64,000 nucleotides of DNA from positions 2,046,001 through 2,110,000 of the forward strand of contig NZ_CP066203.1 in assembly GCF_017310545.1 (NCBI RefSeq). Direction: 5' to 3'. Made by a program: the position numbers and the translations under genes. The notes below the pieces were generated by a model, which saw only the letters and a list, made by a program, of their open reading frames with translations, made no database searches and had not been told where the DNA came from. The stretch's first letter is position 1. Each line of letters begins with the position of its first letter. Source of the DNA: Methylacidimicrobium sp. B4 (GTDB lineage Bacteria > Verrucomicrobiota > Verrucomicrobiia > Methylacidiphilales > Methylacidiphilaceae). Shown here piece after piece: positions 17,172 to 29,277 of the stretch.

Positions 17172-18785
17172 ATGGAATCCCCGAAGCAATTCGACTTCCT
17201 GGTCATCGGTAGTGGGCTGGCGGGACTCTTCTATGCGCTCGAGGCATCGAAGGCCGGGACAGTGGCAATTCTGACCAAGGGCGCCGCGCGGGAGTCGAAC
17301 ACCCTGCATGCGCAAGGCGGCGTCGCTTGCGTCGCCTCGGCGACCGATACCTTCGATCTGCACATTCAAGACACGCTCAATGCCGGGGGTGGACTGTGCA
17401 AGGAAGCGGTTGTCCGCAGGATCGTCGAGGATGGGCCCGACAGAATCCGGGACTTGGCTCGATTGGGAGTCCGCTTTGCCACTCGTCCAGGGGAGGAAGG
17501 CGAAATCTGGGATCTGGGGAAAGAGGGGGGCCATAGCCGCCGCCGGATCTTTCACGTGGACGATGCCACGGGCAAGGAAATCGAGCAGGTCCTGCTGCAA
17601 GCGGTTTCGGCCAATCCCCGAATTCAGCTCTTGGAGGAGCATCAGGCGGTCGATCTGATCACGCTCGGAAAGCTGGGCTATTCCTCCGAGAACCGGTGCG
17701 TTGGCTGTTATGTGCTTGACCGTGCCTCGGGCAGGGTCGAGGTCTTCTGCGCTCACCATACCTTGCTTGCGACGGGCGGCTGCGGAAAGGTCTACCTCTA
17801 TACCTCCAATCCGGATGTGGCTACCGGGGATGGGGTGGCCATGGCCTTCCGGGCCGGGGTGCCGGTCGCCAACATGGAGTTCATTCAGTTCCATCCCACC
17901 TGCCTCTATCACCCGCGGGCGAAGAGCTTCCTGATCAGCGAGGCCTTGCGAGGAGAGGGAGCTCTGCTCGTGAACCACCAGGGAGACCGATTTTTGCCCG
18001 ATGTCGATCCCCGGGGGGAGCTTGCGCCGCGGGACATCGTGGCGCGTGCGATCGATGCGGAAATCAAGCGGAGCGGGCATCCCTGCGTCTATCTCGATAT
18101 CCGTCAGAAGGGGAAGGAGTTCCTTCTGGGGAGGTTTCCAACGATCTACTCCGCCTGCCTTCGCTACGGCATCGACATGGCCGCGGATCTCATTCCTGTC
18201 GTGCCGGCGGCCCATTACCAGTGTGGAGGGGTGGTCACGGACATCGACGGGCGGACGGAGCTACCGGGTCTCTGGGCGGCGGGGGAAGTGGCATGCACAG
18301 GCTTGCACGGGGCCAATCGGCTGGCGAGCAACAGCCTCCTGGAGGCGGTCGTCATCTCCTATCGCGCGGCCCGAGCGAGCAGCATCGGGAAGCCGCCTTC
18401 GCGGAAGGTCACCATTCCCCTGTGGGATGAGGGATCGGCGGCCGATCCGGACGAGCTCGTCGTCGTGGCGCACAATTGGCGGGAGATTCGCGAGCTCATG
18501 TGGGATTACGTCGGAATCGTCCGCACCAGGAAGCGGCTACGTCGCGCCGGGGTTCGCCTCCGGAACCTGGCGAGGGAGATCCGGGAGTACTACTGGAGTT
18601 ATCGTCTCAATGCGGACTTGATCGACCTGCGGAATCTTGCCCTCGTTGCATCCTTGATCGTCGACTCGGCGCTCGAGCGCCGGGAGAGCCGCGGGCTACA
18701 CTACATTCTCGATTTTCCCGGACCCGACGATACGCGCCCCCCCGCGGATACGATCCTTCGATTCTCCGAGGCTCCGATCGACTGA
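17172..18785 (+). CDS. nadB: L-aspartate oxidase
   Basis: 537 residues. The N-terminal FAD site (FLVIGSGLAGLFYALEA), the ESNTLHAQGGVA segment, the substrate region FIQFHPTCLYHPRAKSFLIS and EALRGEGALLVN, and the HGANRLASNSLLEAVV block are those of NadB in the succinate dehydrogenase/fumarate reductase flavoprotein family. A C-terminal helical domain follows. It oxidises L-aspartate to iminoaspartate, the first step of NAD synthesis; nadA and nadC are not in the window. An AGGGGA ribosome site precedes the ATG. It lies 26 bases after yidC and is probably the last gene of this operon. Confidence 0.94.
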   Translation: MESPKQFDFLVIGSGLAGLFYALEASKAGTVAILTKGAARESNTLHAQGGVACVASATDTFDLHIQDTLNAGGGLCKEAVVRRIVEDGPDRIRDLARLGVRFATRPGEEGEIWDLGKEGGHSRRRIFHVDDATGKEIEQVLLQAVSANPRIQLLEEHQAVDLITLGKLGYSSENRCVGCYVLDRASGRVEVFCAHHTLLATGGCGKVYLYTSNPDVATGDGVAMAFRAGVPVANMEFIQFHPTCLYHPRAKSFLISEALRGEGALLVNHQGDRFLPDVDPRGELAPRDIVARAIDAEIKRSGHPCVYLDIRQKGKEFLLGRFPTIYSACLRYGIDMAADLIPVVPAAHYQCGGVVTDIDGRTELPGLWAAGEVACTGLHGANRLASNSLLEAVVISYRAARASSIGKPPSRKVTIPLWDEGSAADPDELVVVAHNWREIRELMWDYVGIVRTRKRLRRAGVRLRNLAREIREYYWSYRLNADLIDLRNLALVASLIVDSALERRESRGLHYILDFPGPDDTRPPADTILRFSEAPID

Positions 18786-18844
18786 GCGAGCTTCCTCTTG
18801 CTCCGAGCCCGCGGAGGAAAATCCGAGGGGCGGTTTCGTCGGAT

Positions 18845-20632
18845 TCATTGCGGCTTCGGTGGAATCCCCTCCGAACCCGGGCGAGAGCGAACTTCCAAGT
18901 CGACCCAGGAAAAGCGGGCCGAATCAAAACCCTCGATTCGGCTTGCGCCGAGCCAGCCGCCGTTGGATGGAGCGGGAGGGGCGTAGAAGGGAGAGGAATC
19001 GCGCAGGGCCGGGCGTCCGGAGAAGAGCCATCGGAACGCATCCTGCAAGGTTCGTTCCCGCTGGAGGCGAACGGAGAACGAGGGTGCCCTCTCGCTCGCG
19101 GAGGAGCCTGGCCCTTCCTCCTCCGCATCCATGACCCATCTTCGCCCGGAATAGAACACCAGGCTCGGCTCCGTATAGCCGTTCGCCCGGAAAACGGTGT
19201 CTTGCGGAAGGCTTTTCCATAGGGGGCGGAGGGCGAGCGCTGGCTCGACCGTTCGCAAGCTGGCTCCCAGCAGCCAGAAGCACCCTGCGAGGGCGAAGGG
19301 GGAAACGATGCCCAGACCGAGGGGGAGAAGCCGGGACGGCCGAGGCCTGGGCGAGCTCGTGCCATCGGAGAAAAGGGTCGCCTTTGCTGCGAGCGCCAGC
19401 AAGCAGAGGGAGAAGAAAATCCCGCCGAGTGCCCAAAGGGCGAGCCGGAGCGCCGCCAAGCGCGGCTCCCACGGGCGCGTGAGCGTCGCCAAGAGAGCAA
19501 GGCAGCCCCCAAGGAACCCGATGCTCCAGACGAACCAGAAAATGGTCAGGCGCAGCGGCCGAGATCGGGTCGGCGTTGTCGCCGCTTGCCCTAAGAGAAG
19601 AAAGAACGCGGGAAATCCGGGCAGAAGATAATGGGGGAGCTGGGTCGCGTAGGGGGTGAAGAGGAGAAAGGGAGCGAAAAACCAGGCGACGAGGAAGGCG
19701 GAGCGGGAGGAGTAGCGCTCCCGAAGCGAGACCAGAATCCAGCCGAGAAAGGCTGACCAGGGAAAAAGGCTCACGAGAGAGGAAACGAGGTAGTAGCCCC
19801 AGAAATGGGGTCGGCCGTCGAAGGCCTCCACGCCTCGGCGGAGCACATGCTCGCCCATCCCCTGAGTCCAAAAGGCACCGTGCGTCAAGAGCAGAGCGGG
19901 GATCCCCCAGAGAGCCACGATCCCCGTCGCGACCAGTGCGCCTTTGAAAAGATGGAGTCGGCCCCAGGGAGCCGATTGTCTCCAGAGAATGAGGCGCCAG
20001 AGAACAACGGTCATCAGGGGCACGGCCCAGGCGATCGGGCCCTTCGCAAGGAAGCCGAGCCCGAGGGAGATCCAGAGCGTCCAAAACCAGCACGATTTCC
20101 CCCCCTCCAGAAGCCGAAGAATCGCCCATTGGGCCAGGGTGGTCGCTACAACCATCGGCATGTCGGCAACGGCAAGGCGACCGTGAATCAAGACCTGAAG
20201 GCAAGTGGAGGCCGACAGGGCGGCCACGACTCCGCCGCGAAGCCCGTAAAAGGATCTCCCGATCCGGAAAAGGAGGAGGCAGAGAAGTGCGTCGAGGGCG
20301 ATCGATGGCATGCGAGCCCCGAGCTCGTTCTCGCCGAAGGCGCGGAAGCTGATCCCCATGAGCCAGTAAATCAGCGGAGGCTTGTCGAGCCGATAAGCGC
20401 CGTTGAAGTAGGGCACCCACCATTCCCCGCGCTCGGCCATCTCCCGAGCGGCTTCGGCGAAGCGGGGCTCATCGCGGTCGATCAGGGGAAGAAGAGCGGA
20501 GCCGGAAATGCAGAGCAAAAACGCGAGGAGCGGGAGAAGCAGGGAAAGCCACCGGGCCAAAAAAAGCTCGTCCCCGGAACGGAAAACGACCGAGGATCGG
20601 GCGCCGGGCAATGGGCCGAAGGAGTCGCTCAC
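18845..20632 (-). CDS. ArnT-like glycosyltransferase (GT-C fold, polyprenyl-phosphate-sugar dependent)
   Basis: 595 residues from GTG. Many membrane segments occupy residues about 25-430, and the first loop carries the GT-C signature DRDEPRFAEAAREMAERGEW with its acidic pair, followed by YFNGAYRLDKPPLIYWLM, as in ArnT and related transferases. A soluble periplasmic C-terminal domain follows. Such enzymes move a sugar from a polyprenyl phosphate donor to lipid A or another envelope acceptor; the substrate is unknown. It is convergent with nadB (59 bases between, no obvious terminator). Confidence 0.85.
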   Translation of the reverse strand: MSDSFGPLPGARSSVVFRSGDELFLARWLSLLLPLLAFLLCISGSALLPLIDRDEPRFAEAAREMAERGEWWVPYFNGAYRLDKPPLIYWLMGISFRAFGENELGARMPSIALDALLCLLLFRIGRSFYGLRGGVVAALSASTCLQVLIHGRLAVADMPMVVATTLAQWAILRLLEGGKSCWFWTLWISLGLGFLAKGPIAWAVPLMTVVLWRLILWRQSAPWGRLHLFKGALVATGIVALWGIPALLLTHGAFWTQGMGEHVLRRGVEAFDGRPHFWGYYLVSSLVSLFPWSAFLGWILVSLRERYSSRSAFLVAWFFAPFLLFTPYATQLPHYLLPGFPAFFLLLGQAATTPTRSRPLRLTIFWFVWSIGFLGGCLALLATLTRPWEPRLAALRLALWALGGIFFSLCLLALAAKATLFSDGTSSPRPRPSRLLPLGLGIVSPFALAGCFWLLGASLRTVEPALALRPLWKSLPQDTVFRANGYTEPSLVFYSGRRWVMDAEEEGPGSSASERAPSFSVRLQRERTLQDAFRWLFSGRPALRDSSPFYAPPAPSNGGWLGASRIEGFDSARFSWVDLEVRSRPGSEGIPPKPQ

Positions 20633-20666
20633 GACGGGACTATCCCATGGAGTTCGGATGAGATCT

Positions 20667-20672
20667 TGTCAA
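20667..20672 (-). promoter_or_regulatory. Candidate -35 box of the glycosyltransferase gene
   Basis: A perfect TTGACA on the minus strand lies about 35 bases before the GTG start. The best -10 candidate (TGGGAT, 19-base spacer) is weak. If used, the mRNA would be nearly leaderless, which is a reason for doubt. Confidence 0.2.
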
Positions 20673-20938
20673 ATCTCCGGGCAGATGTTGATTGCGAAAA
20701 GCTCGAAGAAGGAAGCCAGCGCCCCCGGGAAGCGAATTTTTCAGGAAAATGGCTTGCCAATCGGAGTGGCTTTCAGCATATTCGTTCTCCTTCGCCGGAA
20801 ATTCGGCGGCTCCGCGCGAAAAGGCGCGGAAGACGATCTTTGAAAATGGTTTCGCCAAAGCGAAACAGAATTGAATTGTGCGGGACGCCCAAATTTCGCA
20901 AAGAGCTTTGTGACGCTGCCCGGACTCCGGTAACGGAG

Positions 20939-20958
20939 GCCGGGATAGCAATCCCGGC
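20939..20958 (+). other. Hairpin in the 16S rRNA leader
   Basis: A perfect 8-base-pair stem (GCCGGGAT and its complement) around the loop AGCA, about 30 bases before mature 16S. It is probably part of the pre-rRNA leader fold. Confidence 0.5.
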
Positions 20959-20962
20959 TTGA

Positions 20963-20973
20963 CCGGGAAAGTC
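20963..20973 (+). other. 5' arm of the 16S processing stem
   Basis: CCGGGAAAGTC here can pair, with one bulged G, with GACTTTCCGG at 22563-22572 after 16S. This would enclose the 16S sequence in a long helix of the kind cut by RNase III. Base pairing is seen directly; processing is inferred. Confidence 0.5.
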
Positions 20974-20987
20974 AGCATCATCTCTTC

Positions 20988-22526
<1,539 letters not shown>

Positions 22527-22715
22527 TAGGTCCGGGTCGGAGAAGGGCATCAGCCGTTCGACGACTTTCCGGACTAGGTCGACTTCCCTCGAAAGGAAAC
22601 TCGAGAGGGAAGCGGGATTCCGCAAGGAGTTCCATGGGCGTCACGCACAATTCAATTCTGCTTCGTGAGAAGTCATCCGCCGCTTGATGGCGCCAGGTAT
22701 GCTCGTCCGTAGGAA

Positions 22716-22788
22716 GGGGGCATAGCTCAGTTGGTAGAGCGACAGCTTTGCACGCTGTAGGTCAGGGGTTCGAATCCCCTTGCCTCCA
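22716..22788 (+). tRNA. tRNA-Ala(TGC)
   Basis: 73 bases with a full cloverleaf: acceptor GGGGGCA pairing with TGCCTCC (one G-T), D-loop AGCTCAGTTGGTAGAGC, anticodon loop CTTTGCACG reading TGC, and T-loop GGTTCGAATCC. CCA is not encoded. It lies in the 16S-23S spacer, the standard place. Confidence 0.97.
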
Positions 22789-22820
22789 GGGTGCAGCAAC
22801 CTTCGTTCGTTACTGCCCAG

Positions 22821-22894
22821 GGGCCTGTAGCTCAGTTGGTTAGAGCATGCGCTTGATAAGCGCAGGGTCACTGGTTCGAGCCCAGTCAGGCCCA
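22821..22894 (+). tRNA. tRNA-Ile(GAT)
   Basis: 74 bases: acceptor GGGCCTG pairing with CAGGCCC, D-arm AGCTCAGTTGGTTAGAGC, anticodon stem GCGCT/AGCGC around TGATA with anticodon GAT, and T-arm CTGGTTCGAGCCCAG. CCA is not encoded. It is the second spacer tRNA of the rRNA operon. Confidence 0.97.
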
Positions 22895-22981
22895 GCGATC
22901 GGGATGGCAGCGGCATGGAGGCGGGAGCTCATGACGGGCGCTGGCCTTCATGCCCTTGCCATTGAGGCGAAGCCGTTCTTT

Positions 22982-23002
22982 GAAAACTGCAGGCAACAGA
23001 AG
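22982..23002 (+). other. 5' arm of the 23S processing stem
   Basis: The 21 bases at 22982-23002 (start GAAAACTGCAGG) are nearly complementary to 25958-25979 after 23S, with a G-U pair and one extra T. The pair brackets the whole 23S gene, as expected for an RNase III processing helix. The rest of the 22895-23077 spacer shows a further short inverted repeat (CTGCGCGTAAGCGCAG) and no gene. Confidence 0.6.
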
Positions 23003-23077
23003 AGAAGCCATTATAGCTTCTGCCGGTGTCTTGAAGAGACCTGCGCGTAAGCGCAGACGCTCCAAAGAGACGGCGAC

Positions 23078-25934
<2,857 letters not shown>

Positions 25935-25957
25935 CGCGGCAGGGCTATGCGGCTAAT

Positions 25958-25979
25958 CTTCTGTTTGCCTGTAGTTTTC
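25958..25979 (+). other. 3' arm of the 23S processing stem
   Basis: Complements 22982-23002 upstream of 23S (see that entry). Confidence 0.6.
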
Positions 25980-26027
25980 AGGGAACGGCTGTCGCCAGGC
26001 GTCTGCGAAGCGGCAATGACCGGCAGA

Positions 26028-26145
26028 GGCCTGGTGATCGTAGAGACGTGGAACCACCCGTTCCCATCCCGAACACGGAAGTGAAACGCGTCATCGCCGA
26101 TGGTAGTGCGCCGGTAGGGCGTGCGAGAGTAGGTCATTGCCAGGT
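26028..26145 (+). rRNA. rrf: 5S ribosomal RNA
   Basis: About 118 bases. CCTGGTGAT at the 5' end pairs with ATTGCCAGG at the 3' end (helix I), and the body contains the universal CCCATCCCGAACACGGAAGT, GCCGATGGTAGTG and GCGAGAGTAGG blocks. The ends are approximate. Confidence 0.95.
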
Positions 26146-26148
26146 TCG

Positions 26149-26186
26149 CCCCCCTTCCGCTCCTCGGAGTGGAAGGGGGGCTTTTT
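26149..26186 (+). terminator. Intrinsic terminator of the rRNA operon
   Basis: A 15-base-pair GC-rich stem (CCCCCCTTCCGCTCC with one G-T pair), a 2-base loop, then CTTTTT. It lies directly after 5S rRNA. Confidence 0.9.
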
Positions 26187-26300
26187 GCTTGGGAAGCGAC
26201 CGGGCGGGCTTGGCCTGCGGTGCGTTCGGGTGTCGGGAAGCCGGCTGCCCGGTAGGCTGGGCGGGAGGCGGAGGGATCGGCGGTAGGGAACCGCTGGCGG

Positions 26301-27326
26301 TCAGTCGTCCTCGGGGCGGCGGGTGGCAGGGGCATCCCCGATCGAGGGTGAGGAAGAAGGGCCGAGGGGGCGGCGAGCGAGGACGATATTGTACGCGTTG
26401 CCGAAGACGAATGCCTTCGAAGTGCTCCAAATGATCCGTTCCAGGTGGACCATTGTGCGCATCCGGAGCCGAAACTTCCAGAGCAGGAGGCGGCGGATGA
26501 AGCTCCAGGTCAGGCCCCAGGCCCAAAACGGGAGTTGGCGGTAGCGGATCGGGGCGAACCCGAGTTGGCGCATCTTGAGGACAAGGAGATTGGCGCCGAA
26601 GAAGTTGTAGTGCCAATTCTCAAAGAACGCCGTAACGTTTCGGTAGTCCTGCTCTCGGCGACAACCATCCAGGGACCCGGGAGAGAGAATCAAGAGTCGG
26701 CCTCCCGGCTTGAGCAGTCGCCAGCAGCGCGCCAGCCAGGCATCCAGATCCTTCGTATACCCGATCGATTCCAAAGAGTAGATGGCGTCGAAGGTGCATT
26801 CCGGGAGGCTCAGGTCGTCGAAGTCGGCGACGGTCGCCTTTACACGCCCCTCGAAGCTCTTGGATTTCCGTCGGCAGATCTCCGCTTGCACAGGAGAGTT
26901 GGTGACGCAGAGCACTTCGATGGCGCAACGACCGGCAAGGTAGCGGGCGGCCGCGCCCGAACCGCATCCTAGGTCCAGGAGGCGCATTCCGGGCTCCGGC
27001 TCCAGGAGGGTGTAGACGGCCTGGTAAGGAGGCGCGAAGATCGTGGGAGGAAAGACGCAGGTGCAGTAGTTCTCGTTCTCGCCGAGATAGAGACGAAAGA
27101 CATCGTCGTAGGTGCGATTCTGATCGTCGTGCTGGAGAAGGTTGTCGAGCCTGGGTGTCCACTCGACCAGCTGCCGCCGTTCGAACTCGTTGAGCTCATG
27201 GCCGATCTCTTCGGCGCTCTTGAGGTGAGTGACGAGAAGGAAGAGTAGGCAATGGAACAGGGTATAGGCGGCAAAGAGCGCAGCGACGAGTCCGGCGGCC
27301 AGCAGCACGATTGAAACGGGGGTCAC
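26301..27326 (-). CDS. Membrane-anchored SAM-dependent methyltransferase
   Basis: 341 residues from the GTG at 27324-27326, chosen because it overlaps the upstream lipoprotein stop (GTGA) and gives an N-terminal membrane anchor (VSIVLLAAGLVAALFAAYTL). A Rossmann methyltransferase core follows: motif I LLDLGCGSGAAARYLAG near 130, VADFDDLSLPECTFDAIYSL, and LLKPGGRLLILSPG. The layout resembles cyclopropane-fatty-acid-synthase-like and tocopherol/sterol-type methyltransferases. The substrate is probably lipophilic, but that is inference. A longer upstream frame would overlap the lipoprotein gene. Confidence 0.8.
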   Translation of the reverse strand: MTPVSIVLLAAGLVAALFAAYTLFHCLLFLLVTHLKSAEEIGHELNEFERRQLVEWTPRLDNLLQHDDQNRTYDDVFRLYLGENENYCTCVFPPTIFAPPYQAVYTLLEPEPGMRLLDLGCGSGAAARYLAGRCAIEVLCVTNSPVQAEICRRKSKSFEGRVKATVADFDDLSLPECTFDAIYSLESIGYTKDLDAWLARCWRLLKPGGRLLILSPGSLDGCRREQDYRNVTAFFENWHYNFFGANLLVLKMRQLGFAPIRYRQLPFWAWGLTWSFIRRLLLWKFRLRMRTMVHLERIIWSTSKAFVFGNAYNIVLARRPLGPSSSPSIGDAPATRRPEDD

Positions 27327-27946
27327 GGCTGTTGGGCGTTCGGAGCATTGGAGGCTTGGGCGGAGGGGGGCTGCGGGGCAGCGAGAGTCGTGGCTTGGTT
27401 CGGAACCGACGTAGACCGGGGCTTGCCGCCGGAAAGGGAGGCCTTGGGCTTCTCGGGGAGGTATTTTGCTACCCACCAGCGGGATTGCCCGCCTTGCGTG
27501 GCCGAAAGGACGGCTGCGGCGGGACCGACGAACGTAATGGCCGGGCCACTGGCCAGGGCACCGAGCATGAGGGCGTTCTGGGTGGCCGCGGCGGCGCCGG
27601 CGGTTACTCCACCGGCGGTGGCTCCGTAGTCTTGATAGGTGAGGATCGCATCCCCATGCATCCTTTTGGCCGCCTTGGCGACGTCCTGGAGGAGATCTCC
27701 TTTGCGGAGCGCGCTTCGGCGATCGTGAATGACGCCGATGATCTGATAAGGGCGAGGTGGCTGGCCGTCACTCCAGAGATCGATTCCGTTCACCTTGCGG
27801 AGAACGGCTCCCTTCCCCACCATCCTGGTGCCATTCTCCACAGGGATGTACGTCGTGTTGGCGCAAGCGGTCAGGAAGACAAGGCAGGGGAGGAAACAAA
27901 GAGCATGGCCGGCGGAAGCCCTGATCCACGCCAGAAAGGCTTTCAT
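27323..27946 (-). CDS. Putative lipoprotein, type A member of a four-paralog cluster (downstream copy)
   Basis: 207 residues with a signal ending in a lipobox-like LTAC (Cys near residue 28). The core is shared with three neighbours: a tyrosine-rich start (TTYIP), VGKGAVLRKVNGIDLWSDG, PPRPYQIIGVIHDRRS, a helical stretch ending AKRMHGDAILTYQDY, a Gly/Ala-rich hydrophobic section, and GGQSRWWVAKYLPEKP. The tail is Pro/Gln/Ala-rich, like that of the gene at 28702-29277. I cannot assign a function. Its stop overlaps the methyltransferase start, so the two are translationally coupled. Confidence 0.7.
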   Translation of the reverse strand: MKAFLAWIRASAGHALCFLPCLVFLTACANTTYIPVENGTRMVGKGAVLRKVNGIDLWSDGQPPRPYQIIGVIHDRRSALRKGDLLQDVAKAAKRMHGDAILTYQDYGATAGGVTAGAAAATQNALMLGALASGPAITFVGPAAAVLSATQGGQSRWWVAKYLPEKPKASLSGGKPRSTSVPNQATTLAAPQPPSAQASNAPNAQQP

Positions 27947-27968
27947 AAGGAGTTGAGAGGCATCGTCG

Positions 27969-28523
27969 TCATCTCGCTTTCATTGTACCCGACTTTGCGC
28001 CTCTTGGCAGGTAGCGGATCACCCACCAGCGGGATTGGCCGGTTCCAGCCGAAGAGAGGCCTCCGGCGGCCGCCCCGCCGTATGCGGCACTCGTAGCGAT
28101 TCCCGTGCCGAATTGGGACGAGTTACCCATGTTGCCCGATGCGCCGCTCACCGCGGCCACTCCGGCGCTCGAGGTCGCTGCGTAACCTTGGTATTCGAGG
28201 ATGCCCTGTCCGCCCATTTGTTTTGCCTTTCTGGTGACATCCTTGAGGATCGAGTCGCGGAAGAAGCCGCTTCGGCTGTCGTAGACGACCCCAATCACCT
28301 CGTACTTGCGAGGAGGGGTGCCGTCGCTCCAGACGTCGATCCCGTTGACGATCCGTCGGGCCGCAATGCCCTTCCCTTGCTGTTCGTTGGCGCCAACGAA
28401 GGGATAATATCGCGTCTGCGTGCATGCACCAAGGAGGAGGACACCGCTGGCCGCGAGAAGGGAGCGGACGTAGGTTAGGCGAATCGGTGGGTTTCGGGGA
28501 GTGGCTCGTGGATGAGGTCTCAT
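27969..28523 (-). CDS. Putative lipoprotein, type B member of the paralog cluster (downstream copy)
   Basis: 184 residues from the ATG at 28521-28523 (GGAG upstream). The signal leads to a lipobox LLGAC, then TQTRYYPFVGANEQQGKG, IVNGIDVWSDGTPPRKYEVI, GVVYDSRSG, an AKQMGGQGILEYQGY helix, a Gly/Ala/Ser-rich section and GQSRWWVIRYLPRG. The closest relative in the window is the gene at 29274-29909, which shares the YYPxVGAN opening and Gly/Ser-rich middle. It lies 22 bases upstream of the type A gene. Function unknown. Confidence 0.7.
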   Translation of the reverse strand: MRPHPRATPRNPPIRLTYVRSLLAASGVLLLGACTQTRYYPFVGANEQQGKGIAARRIVNGIDVWSDGTPPRKYEVIGVVYDSRSGFFRDSILKDVTRKAKQMGGQGILEYQGYAATSSAGVAAVSGASGNMGNSSQFGTGIATSAAYGGAAAGGLSSAGTGQSRWWVIRYLPRGAKSGTMKAR

Positions 28524-28701
28524 TTGTTCTTGTCGTCTCCCCGTTGAGCCTTTCGGCCGGAGCCAACGGGTGCTGGCGCACGAAGGCGCTCCAGGGATAG
28601 TCGAGAGGGAACGCCCTGTCAACCGGAGGATGAACCCAGAAGTAGATCTATAGGGCCGGAAGGAGGTTGCCCGGGGGAGAACGCGTGTCGGCAGCGGCTC
28701 C

Positions 28702-29277
28702 CTATGGGGCCGCTGCGTTCGTGCTCATCGGTCCGGGCGTAGGCTGCGGTGTGGCGGAAGATGGCGTCTTCGAGGAGGCCGTGTTGTCGTCAGCCTTCTC
28801 CGGGAGATACTTGGCGGCCCACCAGCGCGAGGTGCCCCCTTGGGCGGCACCGAGGGCGATGACGGCCGGTCCGGCGACGAGCAGGCCCGGGCCGGTTGCT
28901 GCGACGAGCGAGCCTACCCAGATCATGTTGCCCGCGGCCGCACCGGCTGCGGCAGTGGCGCCTCCCATCTGCAAGGAGTAGTCGTGATATTCGAGGATCG
29001 CGTCCGCCCCCATCTTCTTCGCCACCTTGGCCAGATCGTCTTGCAATGTGCTCTTCCGGAGGCCGCTTCGGTTGTCGTGGATGACGCCGACGATCTGGTA
29101 AGGTCGGGGAGGGAGGCCATCGGTCCAGAAGTCGATGCCTTTGACCCGATGGAGACTGGCTCCCTTGCCGACGGTGCGGGCTCCCCCTTGGTAAGGAATA
29201 TAGGTCGTGGTCGCGCAAGCGGTGAAGAAGAGCGGGAGAAGCAGGCAGCCGGGGCAGAGGAGATGCCGGACGTTCAT
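28702..29277 (-). CDS. Putative lipoprotein, type A member of the paralog cluster (upstream copy)
   Basis: 191 residues from the ATG at 29275-29277, which overlaps the stop of the gene upstream (ATGA). The lipobox is FTAC, followed by ATTTYIPYQGG, VGKGASLHRVKGIDFWTDG, PPRPYQIVGVIHDNRSG, AKKMGADAILEYHDY and GTSRWWAAKYLPEKA, then a Pro/Ser/Thr-rich tail. It is closest to the gene at 27323-27946. A longer frame exists upstream but overlaps the neighbour heavily. Function unknown. A 178-base gap with no gene separates it from the next paralog. Confidence 0.7.
   Translation of the reverse strand: MNVRHLLCPGCLLLPLFFTACATTTYIPYQGGARTVGKGASLHRVKGIDFWTDGLPPRPYQIVGVIHDNRSGLRKSTLQDDLAKVAKKMGADAILEYHDYSLQMGGATAAAGAAAGNMIWVGSLVAATGPGLLVAGPAVIALGAAQGGTSRWWAAKYLPEKADDNTASSKTPSSATPQPTPGPMSTNAAAP

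Larger units (their letters stand above)
20633..20987. other. 355-base divergent upstream region of glycosyltransferase and rRNA operon
   Basis: I see no convincing gene here. The region contains several perfect hairpins: 20811-20830 (stem TCCGCGC, loop GAAAAG), 20849-20866 (stem GTTTCGC, loop CAAA) and 20939-20958 (stem GCCGGGAT, loop AGCA) just ahead of 16S. A TTGTGA at 20908-20913 with a weak TAACGG 17 bases on could be an rRNA promoter, but the match is poor. On the minus strand, TTGACA at 20667-20672 could be the -35 box of the glycosyltransferase; its -10 is not clear. Confidence 0.5.
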
